From Schistocephalus solidus (lineage: Eukaryota; Platyhelminthes; Cestoda; Diphyllobothriidea; Diphyllobothriidae), in NCBI GenBank assembly GCA_017591395.1, contig WEDG01001550.1:89501-153500 (forward strand): DNA of 64,000 nt. The letters run 5' to 3'. The position numbers and the translations under genes were made by a program. The notes beneath the pieces were generated by a model. The model worked only from the letters and a program-made list of their open reading frames with translations. It did no database searches and was not told the origin of the DNA. Within the stretch, counting starts at the first letter, position 1, and each line of letters begins with the position of its first letter. This document shows, piece after piece, positions 21,593-34,400 of the stretch.

Positions 21593-24460
21593 ACAGTTCG
21601 ACCATCGATTTCGACGAGGTCCACCGTATGCTCCACACCAGGTGGTGCAGGGACGGTGACTTGCGCGTGAATTAGTTTTAAGTGATAGTAGCCTTGCGCT
21701 GCAGCTACCGCACTCTCTCCTCCTCCCCCACCTGAGCCCGGTGTCAAGACAGAGTCAAGAAGACCGGAGATGGGAGAGGGTGCAGGTGGCTGGCGCGGCC
21801 GGAGCCGCCCCTGGGCGTGCCACCACACCTGGCTTGGATCCCACGGAGTGGGAGTGCCATAAAGGCCACATTAAGAAGGAGCCATTGCAACCTGACTCTC
21901 AGTCCGCCAGTCAGCCACTCCACACAGAACACACATTGGGCTGACCACGCGGTCCGAGTTATCCCGTCAGTTGGCAACCTTCCAAGCCACGGCTTTTAGC
22001 GCATGGTGATAGTTTTAAGCGCGTCAGATGGTTTTAGTGAGGAACATGCACTGAGCTGTCGACCTCACTCTCTCCCCCACCCCCACCATCAGACAATGTC
22101 CGAGCCTGTCAGTTGCCTGATGTGGGAGTGAGTGCATTGACTGACGGATCGGCGTACCCGTCTTCGCGCGCCACAGCACGACCTGGCCTCCATAACGCAC
22201 ACACCAGGATTCACAAATTCAGGGGATATGGAGCAGCCATCGCCGTCTGACTCCCAGTCCACTGGTCAGCCACTCGACACACACAGCACATACACTGAGC
22301 CGACGGCGTGGTCTGATGGAAGCGTCAGATTGGCAGACTTCCCAGCCACGGTTTGTAGGAAACCGTGATATACTCTAGTAAATGGTGATTGTGAGGGTGT
22401 TGTCGATGTATTGGTGTAGGTAGTGTGCGCTGATGTAGCTTAACCTCCGATGGTTTACCGGAAGTTGTTGTGGAGGCCCATGTGTCCTAATAGGCCCATG
22501 CGGTGTGTAAATGTGCGGGAGCAGTGAGGACAGTGAAGGCGGGCGCGTCGACTGTATGTCGGAGCCCTAGGCACTGGTTCACCAGCCTCCGTGCGATGGA
22601 TTCGCAGGTGACCGACCAGGCCGATGCGTGAGTTGAATTTGCGGGCGCAGTGTGGGCAGGAGAAATCGGTAGAGGCTGGGGGGATGTCATTCATGGTAGT
22701 GGGGGTGTCAGAGGCGCTAAGAATGGCAGGAGCGGAGGGTGTGCATGGTGTATCGATTTTGTCGGCATTGTGGTGTATTCCGCTGTCATGGATGCGCATG
22801 TGACCGAATAGGCCCATGCGATGAGTGAATGCGCGAGGACAGTGAGGGCAGTGGAGGCGATGATCTATGCTGTGTGATGGTGTTCCAGGCACTGGCTCAC
22901 CGGTCTCTTTACGATGTATTCGCAAGTGACCGACCAGGCCGATGCGTGAGGTGAATGTGCGGTCCCATTGAGTACAGCTTAGGAGAGATTCCCCATCGCT
23001 GATGGTGGTGGTGGTGGTAGTGAAGGCGAAGGCGGTGGTGGTTGCGGTGGTGGGGGTAACAGGCGATGAGTAGATGGATGTGGTCTCTATGATGGTGGGA
23101 GAAATGGAATTGATGCCAGGAATGAAAGTGGGAGAGTCAGAAGGAAGGTTGGCAGAATTTGACGTAGAAATTGGAATTGTCGGATTGTAGGTGCATTGCG
23201 TCCGAAGATGTCCAACCAGGCCGATTCGCGCGCGGAAGATGCGTTGACAGCGCGGGCATGTTGGCAGGGCCTGGGCATTGGCGGTGTTGGTCCGGGGCGC
23301 TGGTGACTTTCGTGCCGCTCTTTTGGCCTTGGCGGCGGCGATCCGGTTGGCCTCATAGATTGCTGAACCAGTCTTCACTGATCTTCTCCATGCCGGTCTA
23401 TCCTGGGCGAGGTCCTCCCAGGTCGCCAAGTTGATTTGCAGGTGCTTCAGCGATTTCTTCAAAGTGTCCTTGAAGCGTCGTTTTTGACCTCCCTGCCGAC
23501 GAGAACCCGTAGCGACATCTCCGTAGAAAAGTCGTTTGGGTAGTCGCTCGTCGTCCATTCTTACCAGGTGGCCGCTCCATCGCAGTTGCACTTGCCTCAG
23601 CATGGCATGGATGCTGAGGATTCCGGTCTGCTCCAGGACTTCCGTGTCCGGGATCCTGTCTTGCCATCTCAGCTTCAGTATTCTGCGGAGGCAGCTGAGA
23701 TGAAAGTGATTCAGCTTCCTGGCTTGGTTCGAGTAGACGGTCCAGGTTTCCGCTCCGTAAAGGAGTGTCGACAAGACGACGGCCTTGTACATCTTCAGTT
23801 TGGTGTTCAGGTGAATACCGTGGCGATGCCACACGGAGGCCTGCAGCCGGCCGAAGGCCTGACTAGCTTTGGAGATCCGTTGGGCAACTCGTCATCGATT
23901 CTCGTGTTGCGTGACAGCGTGCTTCCTAGATAAGCGAAGGTCTCCACGTTTTTGAGTTGAGCACCGTTGACATTGATTCGAGGAGCATTGTATTCCGCGC
24001 TGGGTGGCGGCTGGTGCATGACAACCGTTTTGGCTGTACTGATTGTTAATCCAAAATCGGCGCAACCTTCGGCGAAGAGGTCCATGCTTCTTTGCATGTC
24101 CTCCTCCGTCACGGTGTTAAGGGCGCAGTCGTCCGCGAAGAGCAAGTCATGGACTGTAGTCGTAGACACGCGCGTTGGAGCCTGCATACGCCGACTGTTG
24201 AGAAGGTGCCCGTCAGTTCTGTAGGCGATGCGAATACCAGGCTGCTCATCACGGTAGGCGTCCATCAGCATAGCCGAGAACATGAGACTGAAGAGGGTGG
24301 GGGCCAGTACGCAGCCTGCTTCACTCCGTTGGTCAGTGCGAATGCTTCGGATACCGTCCCGTTGTCAGTGACGCGCGCCGTCATCCCGTCATGAAGCTGA
24401 CGCACCATGTGCGTGAACCGCTCAGGACAGCCGAATTTCTGCATGACTTTCCACAGTCCG

Positions 24461-24461
<1 letters not shown>
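21591..24461 (-). mobile_element. RTE-type LINE copy B, 5'-truncated
   Basis: On the minus strand this copy starts inside the RT domain, where homology with copy A ends near 24461. It continues through the RT, a C-terminal zinc-finger extension and a roughly 860-bp 3' UTR, ending with CGATGGTCGAACTGTCA at 21591. Both ends abut CA/GT tracts (21549-21590 and 24462-24498). Copy A at 55-59.7 kb is very similar base for base. The RTE-clade label rests on RT block style ([20 protein letters not shown] and the downstream HLVRM) and is inference. Confidence 0.85.
22455..24461 (-). pseudogene. RTE LINE RT C-terminal half + C2H2 zinc-finger tail (copy B)
   Basis: Two one-base deletions relative to copy A break the frame. 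One is near 24313, where [11 protein letters not shown] loses its frame; one is near 23891, just after the block ending RIDDE. Between them (24283-23807) lies the catalytic motif [11 protein letters not shown]. After the second deletion, 22455-23834 is open for 459 codons. It holds the RT thumb region, then five finger-like motifs: [18 protein letters not shown] (ending in Cys), CTQWDRTF (second Cys replaced by Trp), [36 protein letters not shown] and [18 protein letters not shown]. They are separated by Thr/Pro-rich linkers. The fingers presumably bind nucleic acid. The long open 3' half suggests a recently active element. Confidence 0.85.

Positions 24462-24498
<37 letters not shown>
24462..24498. 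repeat. (CA)n microsatellite at the 5' edge of RTE copy B
   Basis: A CA tract of about 37 bases. Together with the tract at the other end, it suggests insertion into a CA repeat. Confidence 0.9.
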
Positions 24499-24501
<3 letters not shown>

Positions 24502-24634
24502 ACCCAGGTGTTCAATCGATAGTAATTGAAATACACAGGGGACCAACCGAACGCACGTGGTTGGGGACCGTGACTAGGGCAATTTTCTCCCGATCCCTTC
24601 CTTCACTGCCACCTCGCACTAAAAGTGCAGTGCA

Positions 24635-24986
24635 ATGAATGAGACCGAAGACGCTGCATGCGTGCTTTACCTTTGGAAACTGCACACCTTCCGTGCGTAT
24701 AATGTTAGTTCAGTTCGTGAGTTGTCAGATTTGTTGGTGAAGGATCCAGCCTTGGGTCAATCACCACCCAAATCTGTGCCTATCCACACGACTGATATTT
24801 GGGCTGCTAATCCGTCATTCAATAACAGCGGTGAGTTGGGGAAAATGGTGATTGGGAGCTTCCTCGCTGTGGATCTCGTCATTACGTTGGCTATTCTTTC
24901 TGACATCATGAAGTTTCTGATGCCTTGCCTGCACTTCTGCTGGCGGCCAACACAATTCCCCACTGAACCAGGCAAAAACAGAGGAA
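24635..24986 (+). CDS. Gene 2 transmembrane exon
   Basis: This is an open frame of 117 codons leaving at a strong donor (GGAA|GTAAGT) in phase 1. The sequence just upstream is an RTE insertion and a CA tract. The composition is protein-like, with one clear membrane span and Cys/Trp residues right after it (MPCLHFCW). Confidence 0.6.
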
Positions 24987-27900
24987 GTAAGTAGGTGTTT
25001 ATTATCAAAAATCACTTGTTATCTGACGATAGCTTGTCAGAAACCGATCCCTCCTTGAACGACACTGCCCTAGTAGCCATGCCATAGCGAGGCGACAGCG
25101 ATTCGCTGTTGAAAAGTCGCGATAGGTATGTCCGATTAATAGCAGATTTTATTCAATTGGTCACTATCGAAAAACAGCGAACAGTCGCGATACGGCGCCA
25201 TTCGGCAACAGCAATTCCCACCTAAAACTTTCACCCCGCCACTGAATTCACTTTACGCGGAAGTCTTTTAAGGTTTTTATAGAATTTTATTGTACAAAAT
25301 AGCATACGAAAAGTAATATTCTCTTATCTGACTGTCATCCAACGTCTTATCATCTGGCCTGAACTGTCACATGTTACAGGATGGATGAATCCGGAAGTGG
25401 TGCTAAACGATAGGAGTTTAATCAGATCTTCTTAGGACTAACCGGTAGTCACATTAGATATTCAATCGGGCCTATTCGGCCGCTTCCTGAGTGCATCCGT
25501 TGATAGTATGAGTCACCTGGTAAACGTGAACTCAAGTTTGTAGGTGTCAACCCGCCCACCTTTGTTCTAGATTGAGTACACTTCTATTTCACGATAAGTT
25601 CATTATGTAGCAATAACGTGCCTTTTCTTACGTTATTTAACGCTGAGCCGTAGACTCCTTCCTTTTCTGTTTTTTTTTTTAAATTGACGGTAGTCGGTAC
25701 TTCATCATCAAGTAGTACATAGAACACAGCAAGTGTTAATCGTATTGCAGTTTCAGGTAAATGTAGAAGGTCAATTATTGGTGTGCTGTATTACCTTACA
25801 TGAGAGTTGGCCTGAGCCCCGACAGTTCCAATTGAGTCATTGTTGGAGGCGTCGAAGTCTAAGTTTATCTCCAATTTTTTCAAAATTTCCTTGATATTCT
25901 TTTTCACGCGTCGTTTCAGTGTCCGTTGTCATGCATAAACATTTGTAACATAAGAAGGCAAGGTTACCTAGAATGAAAGAGGTTTACAGCGAAAACGCAC
26001 TGCAGCAGTGAAGAGCACAGGCAGCACGACAAATGCACGCAGTAAAGGCGCCATGGGCGCGCGCACCCTCAGTACTCAAACAATGGGTAACCAATGCTTG
26101 CGCAAATAGTTCAATCCATTTAACCAATCATATTTCCCAACAGCCCTATGGTGAGGAGTCGTGATACGAGTACATTCAGTCGTCATACGATGTTATTAGG
26201 GTGCCTCTTGTATAACTCTCCTCATTACCAGCTTCATACTTACCGCTTTATTTGTTGTGGTCTTCATCTTCATCATCCTCATTATTAGCAATAACAATAG
26301 CCATGGCAACCAGATAAGAAAGGGAAACATAATGGAACGACTAGGTATGGCTCTATACACCGTAAATATTTTAGCTATGAAGGGGAATGGTGGTACTTCT
26401 CCCAGGTACACAACTTATCACCAAATACACCTTCCATGCATAAATAAATTACTTTGATCAATGAAAACTCATTATGTTATCTTCGACGCATGCGCCAAAA
26501 GTCATGGGATGTCAGATGGTGGCCAATTGTCTGGAAACTGCACAATTTCATTCTTCTTTGGAAATCTAACCGGTTAGTAAAACCCCGGCTGAACTCAGGA
26601 GTGTTAAATAAGGACCTGTCACCAAAAACTTTAAAGGCGGAATGAGATGAAGATTGCCGACAAAGACAAGGAAGACTGGAATGGCTACCTCTGTCTCATT
26701 AGTCGTCATCAGCCGGTCATACCCAACCCCAAGTGATGCACCACTCAGCAATCTTTATCTGCCTATGATACTAGTCGCTTTGCGGCTGCTGGTGGGGCTC
26801 TTAATTCAACTCCAAGGCAGAACAAGATGAGAGAGTTCCGTTAGCGATCGATGAGCGTTCATTAAAGAATGACAGAAGGAGAATCAGAGCAACAGCGGAT
26901 GGCAAGTAAGTTAAAGATGTGCAAAAGGCAACAGTATTCTAACCATACGGACACGAAGGCCTAAACAGAAAAGGATGTTCCTGAATCTGCCCCATCACCG
27001 TGATATTCTGTGATAAAGATCTTTGGCTCCCCCAACTCTCGGCTACCTAGGCTTACTGTCTTCCGATCCAACAAGGAAGAATATTTAATTTAGCTGCCTG
27101 AACCATATTGTTTGAGCAGCCATATTCTTGTGATTTACGAGTATGTTTTCACGCTATGGCAAGGTTTACTAACGGTACAGAGCATATTTAATAGCGTATG
27201 TTTAAAAATTGCAGTGGAATGGCTAGATGGTGAAAACCTTTAATGTTCCTCTGAATGAGCCCTTAAATACCATAATTTACTTGTTAGGAATTCTATGCAC
27301 AAGCAAGGAAACAGAGTATCGAGGCGTCGCTCGTTCATTGGCCGTTTCTTGCACGCGAATCCCATCGCGGGAAAATATCGCTTGTTTGATTACGGCCGCA
27401 GGCGTGAGCAAGGTGCAATGCTGCAGCCCATGCTGATTGGTCACCGGAGTAAAAGCGTGCAGGCTGCTTGGTCAACAGACACTTGGCCATCCAGCTTGAA
27501 CACCCAGCTTGGTCATCCAGGCTGATTGGTCAACAGAGTATCGAGGCGTCGCTCGTTCATTGGCCGTTTCTTGCACGCGAATCCCATCGCGGGAAAATAT
27601 CGCTTGTTTGATTACGGCCGCACGCGTGAGCAATGCTGCAGCCCATGCTGATTGGTCACCGGAGTAAAAGCGTGCAGGCTGCAGTCGGCTTGACCTGCTG
27701 TACCGTGCGTGGTTATGTCTTCGTTTCGTCGTAGGCCGTGACTCCACACAAGAAAGCCCTTTGCGGGGTAAATAAGGCAATAATGCACAAAGGGCCATCT
27801 GTGGATGTAGGCTACTGCCTACAATTAGTTGGAATCATCTGGGATTGAGGCCCACACGGATTGCTCATTTAGTCTGGGGTCGTCTGAATTTTTATGCAAT

Positions 27901-30900
27901 GGAATAAGTTTCTCAGGCACTGCGCATCTGAATGCCATAGCCATTTCTTTGAGGTGCCCATAACTGGTCTATTTTATGAGTATGCATTCGGTTTTTACCC
28001 TTTATCTGGATGTTCAAACTCCCAGGAGACAGGAGATCGCATCTTCAACTGGTATTAACTAAATAAATGCCATGGCGTGCATTTAGACCTCAAACGCTTC
28101 ACCAACATGTAAAAAAAGCTGTGGAGTGTATTCGGTATTACAGAATTCACTGGGGGTTGGGCTAAATTCGATCGTATTGCAACGAAAATTCGCAAAAAAT
28201 GGTTTTCCGGAGTGTGTCCAGAGAAGATTCTATACCCCATGCAACTACCGTATAGTTTGGGGTACTTATAAAGCCAAGGGGTACCGGAATTATTATTTAT
28301 GAAATTTTCCATCGTGAGCCAGCAATCTGCAACCCCAGATTTGGAGAGCTTGGCGTGCGAACCCAAATTCAACACTCTACCGTCAAACCACGGGCACGTC
28401 CTGTCGGTTGAGATCGCGAATATTAATTATGGTAGAAAGTGGGTTTGCTTATCACGGTATGGAACTTGCTAGTCCCATTGGGCCTTCGATCTCAATCTAG
28501 AGCCTTCGTAGGCAATCGCATAGTGACCAGTTCTATATCCTGTTGTCTTTTTAGAAATGAACGACTTTTTTACGAATAAGATCCTCCGACTCTCATGGGA
28601 TTCCCATAGACTTAGTGGAAACGGTAGAGCGTCCGGTGATATAAAATGCAGCAATTATTTTGCTTAAATTCGGTTTGAGCCCAGCATAGCCCATAGAGTT
28701 AGGAAATGGAGGCTCTTATCAGATTGGCAAATATTTCGTGGCAGAAACTATGCCGACTATTTATCAGCCATGATAAATTTAATAACTTTTAATAATTTCC
28801 TTGTTCCCCTATTGTCCTTTTAAATTTATGGCTGCATATTCGTCGTAGATGGCCGAAGAAGTCCACTGGAACCTGTTGGAACTTCGTGAGTACAGTACAG
28901 AGTGTCGTCCTTTTCCGGAAGACACCCGGAAGGTCAAGAATCAGCTTTTAGTTGTACTGTGTCAGTCGATAAATTTATCGAACACGAAGATTCATGATGT
29001 CTGCAATTTTTAGTTGACAGAAGTAGCGGATGATTTACGATCGGGAACTGCAGGCCACCAAAAGTTACAGTTTTGCTTGTCTATTTGTGGTTCAACTACC
29101 AGATTTTCTGGGTGGCCGATTCAGTTGGACGTCGGAAGGTTTGAGGTATTAAAAGTCTTATTTTCATCATATATTCACTTAAGGTCTGTATTATTTCTAG
29201 AAATTCGAGGAACGTTCAGAAGATTCATGAGATTGTACAGACCACGGAAGTCAACCAAAATTCCTGGCATGTATGGTGTTCAGAATGAATATAAGGATCA
29301 GGGAAGGTCTCGAAGTGAGTGTCTTCTTTTCTACCTTGTTATTTCAGCAAAGTTCGAAATGCATGAGGTAATTTACAGCTCATGCGTCAAACTTCAATAG
29401 AAAAAGAGGTAAACTTCCGGCCTCTAAAGACTCAAAAAACTTATTGTAACCGGATTTTAGCTACAACTATTCTCATAATTACTCGGGATCTCTAGCTCAC
29501 TTTCTAAGGGCAAGTAGTATGCTGAGGCCACCGCTTCAAATTCACTCGAAACAAGGTATTTCGTGTATAAAAAGTCATAAGATGATAGCTTTTCAAATGT
29601 ACTAGCAGGAACTTACGAATTGACAGGCACGTAAATGGACCTCTCATTTATATTGTTTTTAAGATACTCTTAATAGCTTATTCGTTAATTTGTCATCTCT
29701 CACTTGGTTCGAACACACCAATCAGTTAGAGTCCACAACACATGTCCGTTCACTATTACCCACTTCCAAATAGGTGATTTTTGCAGAACATGGTACTGGT
29801 TATATTTCAGTGCACATTTTAAAATTAACGTTTAAGTGTGAATGGCTGACCCCATCATTGTGTTTGAAAGAAGCGTATTTAAAATTGCAAAAGACAGTTT
29901 TTTTAAAATTCTGGTACCAATTAGAATATCCCTTATAACTGTAAGATGAGCCGCAATATTCAGGCATAGCTGAATCCACTTTATAACTTCTGGTGTAACT
30001 CGTGTCCTTCCCACGAGGACGAATATCTGACCGTTTGGTTATCAAGGTGGTCTGCTGCTCCCAAGTCATCAGCATCTTGCCACTGTTCAGCTCCTGCAAA
30101 AAAATCACAGATTCTGAGGCGCTGGGCTGGGTACTTCAGATTTATCCTGTATCAAACCTCTGAAGCCTTGGAATAGCTCACCAGGTATCGGTAGGCCTTA
30201 AGTACTGAAACAGGAAGCTAGGAAGCCTATCGCATGGTCGAGCCCAGAGCAAAAGGGAAGGCACGCATAACTCAAATATTAGAAATCAAAATGGCAGTCA
30301 TCCGGATCCCACTAAGATGTCCTCATTTCCAAATGGTGTTCAGTGCACGTGTCAAAATCGTCGAATCTAACAGTCGACTCGGACCAACTCCAAGGTGCAC
30401 AACATCACAACCAGTAGCACTATGACAGAAGTCAATTCTGACATTGGGAACCCACGTGGCATTTGGGAATCATTTTGGCCGGATCTCCCTACCAATTATA
30501 ACGGGAACAGAAGATGAGGCGATCGTTGAAATATGGAATTTATAGACCTAACGTTTCGGAATCTCGTTTAAACCCAGCACCAGAGATAGTCGTAGATAAG
30601 AGTGATGATGATGCACGGAGTACATTATTTATAAGATGCAGTTGCTAAGCCATCACGTGCCTCATTAAATCAGCAGATCTGGCGTTCATGGTTGGGGTCT
30701 GATAATCGGGTTAGGCATGCGGCCGCACGGCAAATGCATCCTATAAATGCTGCACTCCTAAACCACAATCTCAACCATAAACCATAAACCTAGACCCATA
30801 CACCCTTTCACGACTTATTGCGAAACAAAATTCAGTCAACCACACCTATCTTAATAAAGGTAATAGCTTGTTATTGAATACCGACCCAATGGGTGTATAC

Positions 30901-31390
30901 ATGACATAAACTACCCTAAGGGAGAGGCCAACACCGAAAAATCCATTTTCATACCCAATAAGCGCAGTCGTAACTGGGATAAATCGAAGGTAGTTGAACC
31001 TATGACACAGTTTTACAAGCAGAGATGCGACCTTTCTAACAACGGTTTATCTTTACTTCACTTCAGGACAGAGGTTAGACTCCTTCCGAAGTTGTCCTTT
31101 ATGGCATTTCTCATCTAATATGAGGTCTGAGATCACAAACTAAATGCAGCCTGGTAAATGTTAATTGGAAACTAAACCATGTGTGGCACGCGTAGACAGT
31201 AGACCAAGGCTAGAATGGAAGGAGAGGGTAAAATGCATGCAGCCTAAGTCGGCTTCACTGTAAACAAAGTGATGGGAAGGCACAACTGTGACAACGGAGG
31301 ACATCGTTGCTTGCAGCAGCCCAAATATTGTGTGATCACTAAATTAAATGCAGCCTTTACTTGCCTTAATCTTTACGGCAATTTTCCATC

Positions 31391-31472
<82 letters not shown>

Positions 31473-34400
31473 TGGAAAATTGCCGTTATTCATTTGGTTA
31501 TTCATTTACAACTTGGCTTACTTTTATGTTCCGGAAATTCTTTTTCTCAATTTATTGATAAATGTTTATTAAATTAAATAGTCTTAGTTGATTTAGGAGG
31601 AAAATCTTTGTATGCATCTGTTGTATTGTGCATGTAAAATACATATTCGCTAAAAATTAAACAATTGTTTTTTTTCAAAATTACTCGGAATCCATAATTT
31701 CAACTCAGATAATAATGATTTTATTTGTAGGATCCCGGAGAAGTTTTGGTAAATTCGTGTTTTCTTGAAGTCTTCCGTTCTTTGTTATTGGCTGTGCAAA
31801 TTTTGCAGATTTAATTTGAACTCGTGTGTGCGATCTGGGGCTGGATTAACACTGACTGATGATGGAAAATATAAGTCAGAAATGGTCATTCCGAAATCGC
31901 TGATTTTATCAATGAACCCTCTCTATTTCTATTTGCTGGTAGCCACGCGACCGTTTAAACGGATTATAAATCCTCAGTTTTCGGGAAAATGGTAAGGATC
32001 AATGCCGTTCACATTTGATTCGAACCATACTGCTTTCGACATGAAAGCTCTGGTCTGAGATAGCTTGGTAAGGACGGGTTCAAAGTTCACCAGTAGCTGT
32101 GTAGGGGTCGAAGCCACGTTTGATCTCGAAGCACTAAAATCGTCAAGCCAAATCCCGGGTTTTACGAAAATATTGAATGCACCTGTGGGAGGAATTTAAT
32201 GTACACAGAATTCCGTGTTGCTGTCTTAGACAGCCACTGCTGACTGAGACAGCAACTGCCTCCAAGCATGCGTGAGAGAGGGAGTGGTCGCAGCTGCTTT
32301 AATAGGTTTGTGGAACAAGTTCAAGTGTTTTCCAGTTGGTGTGTCATTACCATGCCCTCTAAACGGGCCGCGTGGTAGATGCGCTGGATCAACACGGGGG
32401 TCAAATCAGGGTTCGGAAAGCGTACAGAAATGCCAACATGGGCACACGTAGGAGCAGGCTCATGCTGCACCCCGCCCTCCCACTCCGTGGGATATGATTC
32501 ATTTGCGCCCGATCCCGTCTCCGGTCTTCTTGACTCTGTCATGACACCGAGCACAGACGGGTAAGGGAAGAGAGAGTGCGATAGATGCCGTGAAAGTCTA
32601 CTATCAGTTAAAACTAATTTGCGCACAAGTCACCGTCCCTGCACCACCCACTGTGGAGCATACCGTGGACATCGGCTGATTACGACGATTGAACTGACGT
32701 ATAATTACCAGAAGGTTGTCGTGTCTGGTGGCCCATGCTGCATCAGCCAAGGGGTGGCGTGTTCAAATGGCGCTTGGGCAGCCACGACTATTTGGATGCA
32801 CGCGTGTGTCCAAGTTGGGTTCGGTTAAGTGGCTGCAGGTTAACGAGTCTGGGAGCGCTCACTGCGATGCTGAATGACCTTCAGAAAGTGGGCTTTGAAC
32901 AAGGGCACCATTATTAACTGTCGGCTAAAGGTTTATCTATTTCAAGAAGACATGGCAGCAAGTAATACTTTTTGCAAAAATTGGTGCGTGGCAATTTAAA
33001 GCAGATGCAATTCTATATGCTCTAACTTTTAATCAAAAACCTATTCTACAGGTTCTCAAACGCCAGACGGCAGAGCGTCAGGTGAGTTCTTAAATAATTT
33101 AATATGCGTGTATTACCTAAAGTAATTTTCAACAGGGTCGAATTGTGTTTTGTGGCTGATGTTGCCGATTATAGGTTCCGGTAAACGTATCAAAATACTT
33201 CCTCATTAAACATTGCCGACAAAGACAAACGAGACTGAAATGGCTTGTCTTTATCGACATTGTTCATCTGCCTGTAATACTAGCCACCATGCGACTGATG
33301 ACATAGCTTGACAGTGAGCCCCAAGACCGAATGGGACGAGTGGGTCCCCTAACAGATCGGTGAGTGTTCATAAATCAATGCTTCAGCATGGTCGACATTA
33401 CCCAGCTACGGTCACTTATTTGTTGATAAAATCTTGTTGCTGTTAACAAGTTCGCATATTTCGGCCCATTGGCTGCTGTCAGGCAATTTTAACTTACCCC
33501 AAGACTTGAAAGTCCTCGAGATCGAATTCCAGCTCTTTGGACATTGATCCCTAAGCTAAATGGTCTGTCACTAAACTGAGATCTGATAGATGTTGTCCAC
33601 CGACCACTGGTGATTTCCGGAGGCGTTTTGGCTGGCTGACTGTGGCAGATAGGCATAAAATAACCTCCTCGATCTCCATTCTTCTAGTCAGCAATCCTGC
33701 TTTTTATATGCTCGCAACTGTATAACCGGTATCATAGCCTCAGAATCGTAACTACAAGATAAAATTAAATCGTCGTTATTCTACTGTAATCAGGTTGCCA
33801 TGACTCCTTACCGGTTTACTTTGATCGACTACAAATTCGGGGATCGTTAAACGAGAGACTTCAATGGCCTAGGCTTACCCATCAAGTCCGTCAATTTAAC
33901 TTTTGACGTACTCAGAAGCCCAAATGGCGAGCATACGTGTTCTTTCGATAAATTCTCATCGGATTAGTACATGTATGTGAGAAAGGGGTGTAAATTCAGT
34001 TCAGTTTTATCAAGGGAAATGCAGGCGACAACTTTGAAATCCCTATTGGTTATAATCACACCGCAACTTAAAAAAGGGCCAGCATATAATGAAAGTTGGA
34101 CAAAGGGTTATCTCCACGTTACTCTACTGGGCTTTCGACGAACCAATTATACGATAATATTAGAACAAGGCAAGGGCGATGAAATAAGCAGAATTTATTG
34201 GCATCATCAAATTTCTTGACCTCTTATTCAACTGCATACGGTCATTGCCCATGATTAATTCAAGCTAAACTGTCCAATTATACAACAACCTAGAGGGTCG
34301 AAAAAGTTTACGAGGTCATTAAATTCTGCTTATTTCATCAAAATCGGAAGAAGTATGTACTAAAACATGTAACTTTGAGAGTGGGAATGGCACGGGGAAA

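Larger units (their letters stand above)
27800..31370. other. Gene 2 introns outside listed exons
   Basis: Apart from exons at 28849-28885 and 29201-29314, I see no repeat copy or coding segment I can name. Short frames at 28055-28375 and 29800-30108 (minus) look accidental. Confidence 0.45.
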
